From an uncultured Oligoflexia bacterium (GTDB lineage: Bacteria; Bdellovibrionota; Bacteriovoracia; Bacteriovoracales; Bacteriovoracaceae), in the NCBI GenBank assembly GCA_950060715.1, contig CATLVA010000085.1:1-6630 (forward strand): a DNA stretch of 6,630 bases, read 5' to 3'. The position numbers were made by a program, and so were the translations under genes. This document shows, piece after piece, positions 4,822 through 6,630 of this stretch. How positions within the stretch are numbered: position 1 is the stretch's first letter; each line of letters begins with the position of its first letter. The notes under the pieces were generated by a model that did no database searches, had not been told where the DNA came from, and worked only from the letters and a program-made list of their open reading frames with translations.

Positions 4822-6630
4822 TATTCAATCTCACACAGAAGGACGCCCCCCTGCACTTGATCACCCTCCTTAAAGAAAATATCCTTAATCACGCCATCTT
4901 TATTGGCCTTAATCGTATGTTCCATCTTCATAGCTTCTAAAATAAGAACTGCATCACCTTTAGTTACCGAACTACCTTGATCTTGAACAATCTTGAAAAT
5001 TGTTCCTGGCATTGGACTTTGAAGTGCACCTTCTCTCATCGCAGTTTGAGTTGATTTCAACTCAACTTTTGGAACTGATTTTAGGATCACTTCAAAATCG
5101 TGGATAAAAATTTGCTCACTGCCTTTAATATCTTTTCTATAAATATAGGCATTAAAAACATCACCTTTATGTCCTAGAACAACTTTATTACTCTCAACGG
5201 TATAAACCTGATATTTAAAAGTTTCACCATCAAGAATAAAACTCAATCCTTCATTTGAAAGTTGAATAATCTCGACCTCTACGTCTTCAGCATCAACAAC
5301 AAAGCTTTTCTTATGTGCTTTATAGTTCTTGTCCCAAACATGTCTGGTTTGTTTTAAACCTTTAACTATGCTTGCAGCTATAAAATGAGCTGGGTGAAGC
5401 CTCTCAGGCTTGAGGTCCTCTTCTTTTTGAGCAATAAAATGGGTGCTAATTTCACCAGTTATAAAGTCTTCGTGATCTAAAATTCTTTTTAAATAATCTC
5501 TATTAGTCTTAGTCCCACCAAATACTACTGAATTAAGTGCGTCTTGCATCGATTCAATCGCTTGATAACGGTCTTGCTCCCAGGTAATTAGCTTCGCAAG
5601 CATTGGATCATAGCTGGTAGAAATTGAATTTCCATCGCGGTAACCACAATCAAGTCTATAATCGACTTCCGTTTCAACCTCAATTTGTTGAATTTTTCCA
5701 GTTGTAGGTAAAAACTCATTATCAGGATCTTCAGCGTAAATTCGAACTTCAATCGCATGACCAACTTGAGTTATGTCTTCTTGATTAAAAGGAAAAGCCT
5801 CTCCAGCAGCTGCCATCAATTGCAACTCAACGAGGTCTACCCCTGTCACCATTTCAGTTACAGGATGTTCAACCTGTAAACGAGTATTCATTTCAAGAAA
5901 ATAGAAACTCTTGTCTTGGGCCAAGATCAGTTCAATTGTCCCAGCTCCCACATAATTAATTCCAGATGCAATTTTAACTGCCGTATCACACATTTGACTT
6001 CTAAGTTCATCATCAAGTGCTACCGATGGAGTTTCCTCGATAACTTTTTGATACCTTCTTTGAATTGAACATTCTCTTTCATAAAAATGAAAATGATTAC
6101 CTTGCCCATCACTAACTAACTGCACTTCGATATGACGTGGATTCTCGATATATTTTTCAAGCAGAACTTGGTCGTTTCCAAATGCATTTTTTGCTTCTCT
6201 TTTTGCTGCAGCTAAAGCGTCTTCAAATTCGCTCTCACTACGAACGATACGCATCCCTTTTCCACCTCCACCAGCAGTGGCCTTAATCAGCACAGGAAAA
6301 CCAATTTTCACTGCTTCTTTTGCCAGCACTTCATTTGATTGATCATTTCCATGATAACCAGGAATAAGTGGAATCCCAATTTCTTCCATTTTTTCTTTAG
6401 AAGTTTTCTTGTCCCCCATCAACTCAATAGCTTCAACACTTGGACCAACAAAAATAATTCCCGCTTCACTAACCTTTTTACAAAACTCAGTATTTTCAGA
6501 TAAAAAACCATAGCCTGGATGAATAGCATCAGCTCCAGTTTCTTTCGCGATTTGAATAATCTTTTCTTGATTGAGGTAAGTCTGCGCTAATGTACCTGTC
6601 CCTAAATAAATATTTTCATCTCCAGCACTT
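4821..6630 (-). CDS. Methylcrotonoyl-CoA carboxylase alpha subunit (biotin carboxylase plus biotin carrier), 5' end outside window
   Basis: The frame stays open to the window edge, giving 602 residues; about 50 N-terminal residues are missing if the length matches known MCC alpha subunits (about 655). The enzyme carboxylates its own biotin using ATP and bicarbonate and, with the beta subunit, converts 3-methylcrotonyl-CoA to 3-methylglutaconyl-CoA. Numbered from the first complete codon (6629): the segment GADAIHPGYGFLSEN ends near 44, the ATP-grasp glycine loop AGGGGKGM lies near 119-126, K195 is in QRRYQK, E233 and E246 are metal ligands, N248 and R250 are in EMNTRLQVEHPVTE, and R325 is in DYRLD. 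A linker domain (about 450-520) precedes the biotin carrier domain, whose EAMKM motif places biotin on K568 (codon 4928-4926). MGDK with PLIPGYHG resembles MCC subunits. Propionyl- or geranyl-CoA carboxylase is possible, but the adjoining lyase favours MCC. A tyrosine replaces the histidine of E. coli biotin carboxylase H236. Confidence 0.88.
   Translation of the reverse strand, partial: SAGDENIYLGTGTLAQTYLNQEKIIQIAKETGADAIHPGYGFLSENTEFCKKVSEAGIIFVGPSVEAIELMGDKKTSKEKMEEIGIPLIPGYHGNDQSNEVLAKEAVKIGFPVLIKATAGGGGKGMRIVRSESEFEDALAAAKREAKNAFGNDQVLLEKYIENPRHIEVQLVSDGQGNHFHFYERECSIQRRYQKVIEETPSVALDDELRSQMCDTAVKIASGINYVGAGTIELILAQDKSFYFLEMNTRLQVEHPVTEMVTGVDLVELQLMAAAGEAFPFNQEDITQVGHAIEVRIYAEDPDNEFLPTTGKIQQIEVETEVDYRLDCGYRDGNSISTSYDPMLAKLITWEQDRYQAIESMQDALNSVVFGGTKTNRDYLKRILDHEDFITGEISTHFIAQKEEDLKPERLHPAHFIAASIVKGLKQTRHVWDKNYKAHKKSFVVDAEDVEVEIIQLSNEGLSFILDGETFKYQVYTVESNKVVLGHKGDVFNAYIYRKDIKGSEQIFIHDFEVILKSVPKVELKSTQTAMREGALQSPMPGTIFKIVQDQGSSVTKGDAVLILEAMKMEHTIKANKDGVIKDIFFKEGDQVQGGVLLCEIE

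Noticed and set aside
4821..6422. Start of the carboxylase at the TTG codon at 6422
   Set aside because: The frame continues without a stop to the window edge and encodes conserved biotin carboxylase sequence upstream, including HPGYGFLSEN, so 6422 is internal.

Overview
The window looks like an AT-rich bacterial chromosome segment. Four protein genes and a partial fifth fill its right nine tenths, and the left 625 bases carry no convincing protein gene but contain structured repeats. Every start codon that can be judged is bacterial, and the gene order is tight. Two clues loosely suggest a Gram-negative, amino-acid-degrading bacterium: a short lipoprotein and a leucine-degradation cluster. 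The low GC and lysine-rich proteins would fit a Bdellovibrionota-type organism, but the sequence does not prove this.

Left region (1-625). Two 66-bp direct repeats (46-111 and 165-230) differ at seven positions. Each can fold into a two-part hairpin. Three of the differences fall in the inner stem and all preserve pairing, including one full G-C to A-U exchange. A 132-base imperfect inverted repeat (228-359) follows, with eight Ts just after it. All the non-Watson-Crick pairs in these structures are G.U when read on the + strand, which points to + strand RNA. An 11-bp direct repeat (462-472 and 492-502) and a promoter-like sequence (592-620) come next. This is the part of the window least explained by known families.

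Rep-like helicase (626-2665, +). It is a complete superfamily 1A DNA helicase with all motifs. Its promoter-like sequence lies so close to the ATG that the mRNA may have no leader.

Convergent cluster on the minus strand (6630 down to 2722). The order of transcription is: the biotin-containing alpha subunit of methylcrotonoyl-CoA carboxylase (5' end outside the window), hydroxymethylglutaryl-CoA lyase, a crotonase-family protein, and a small Bor-like lipoprotein. The first three overlap by 1 and 4 bases and must be one operon. The carboxylase and lyase are consecutive-pathway enzymes of leucine breakdown: methylcrotonyl-CoA is carboxylated to methylglutaconyl-CoA, hydrated to HMG-CoA, then cleaved to acetyl-CoA and acetoacetate. 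The crotonase would be expected to supply the hydration step, but it lacks both catalytic glutamates of classical hydratases, so that role is uncertain. The carboxylase beta subunit and isovaleryl-CoA dehydrogenase are expected upstream, beyond position 6630.
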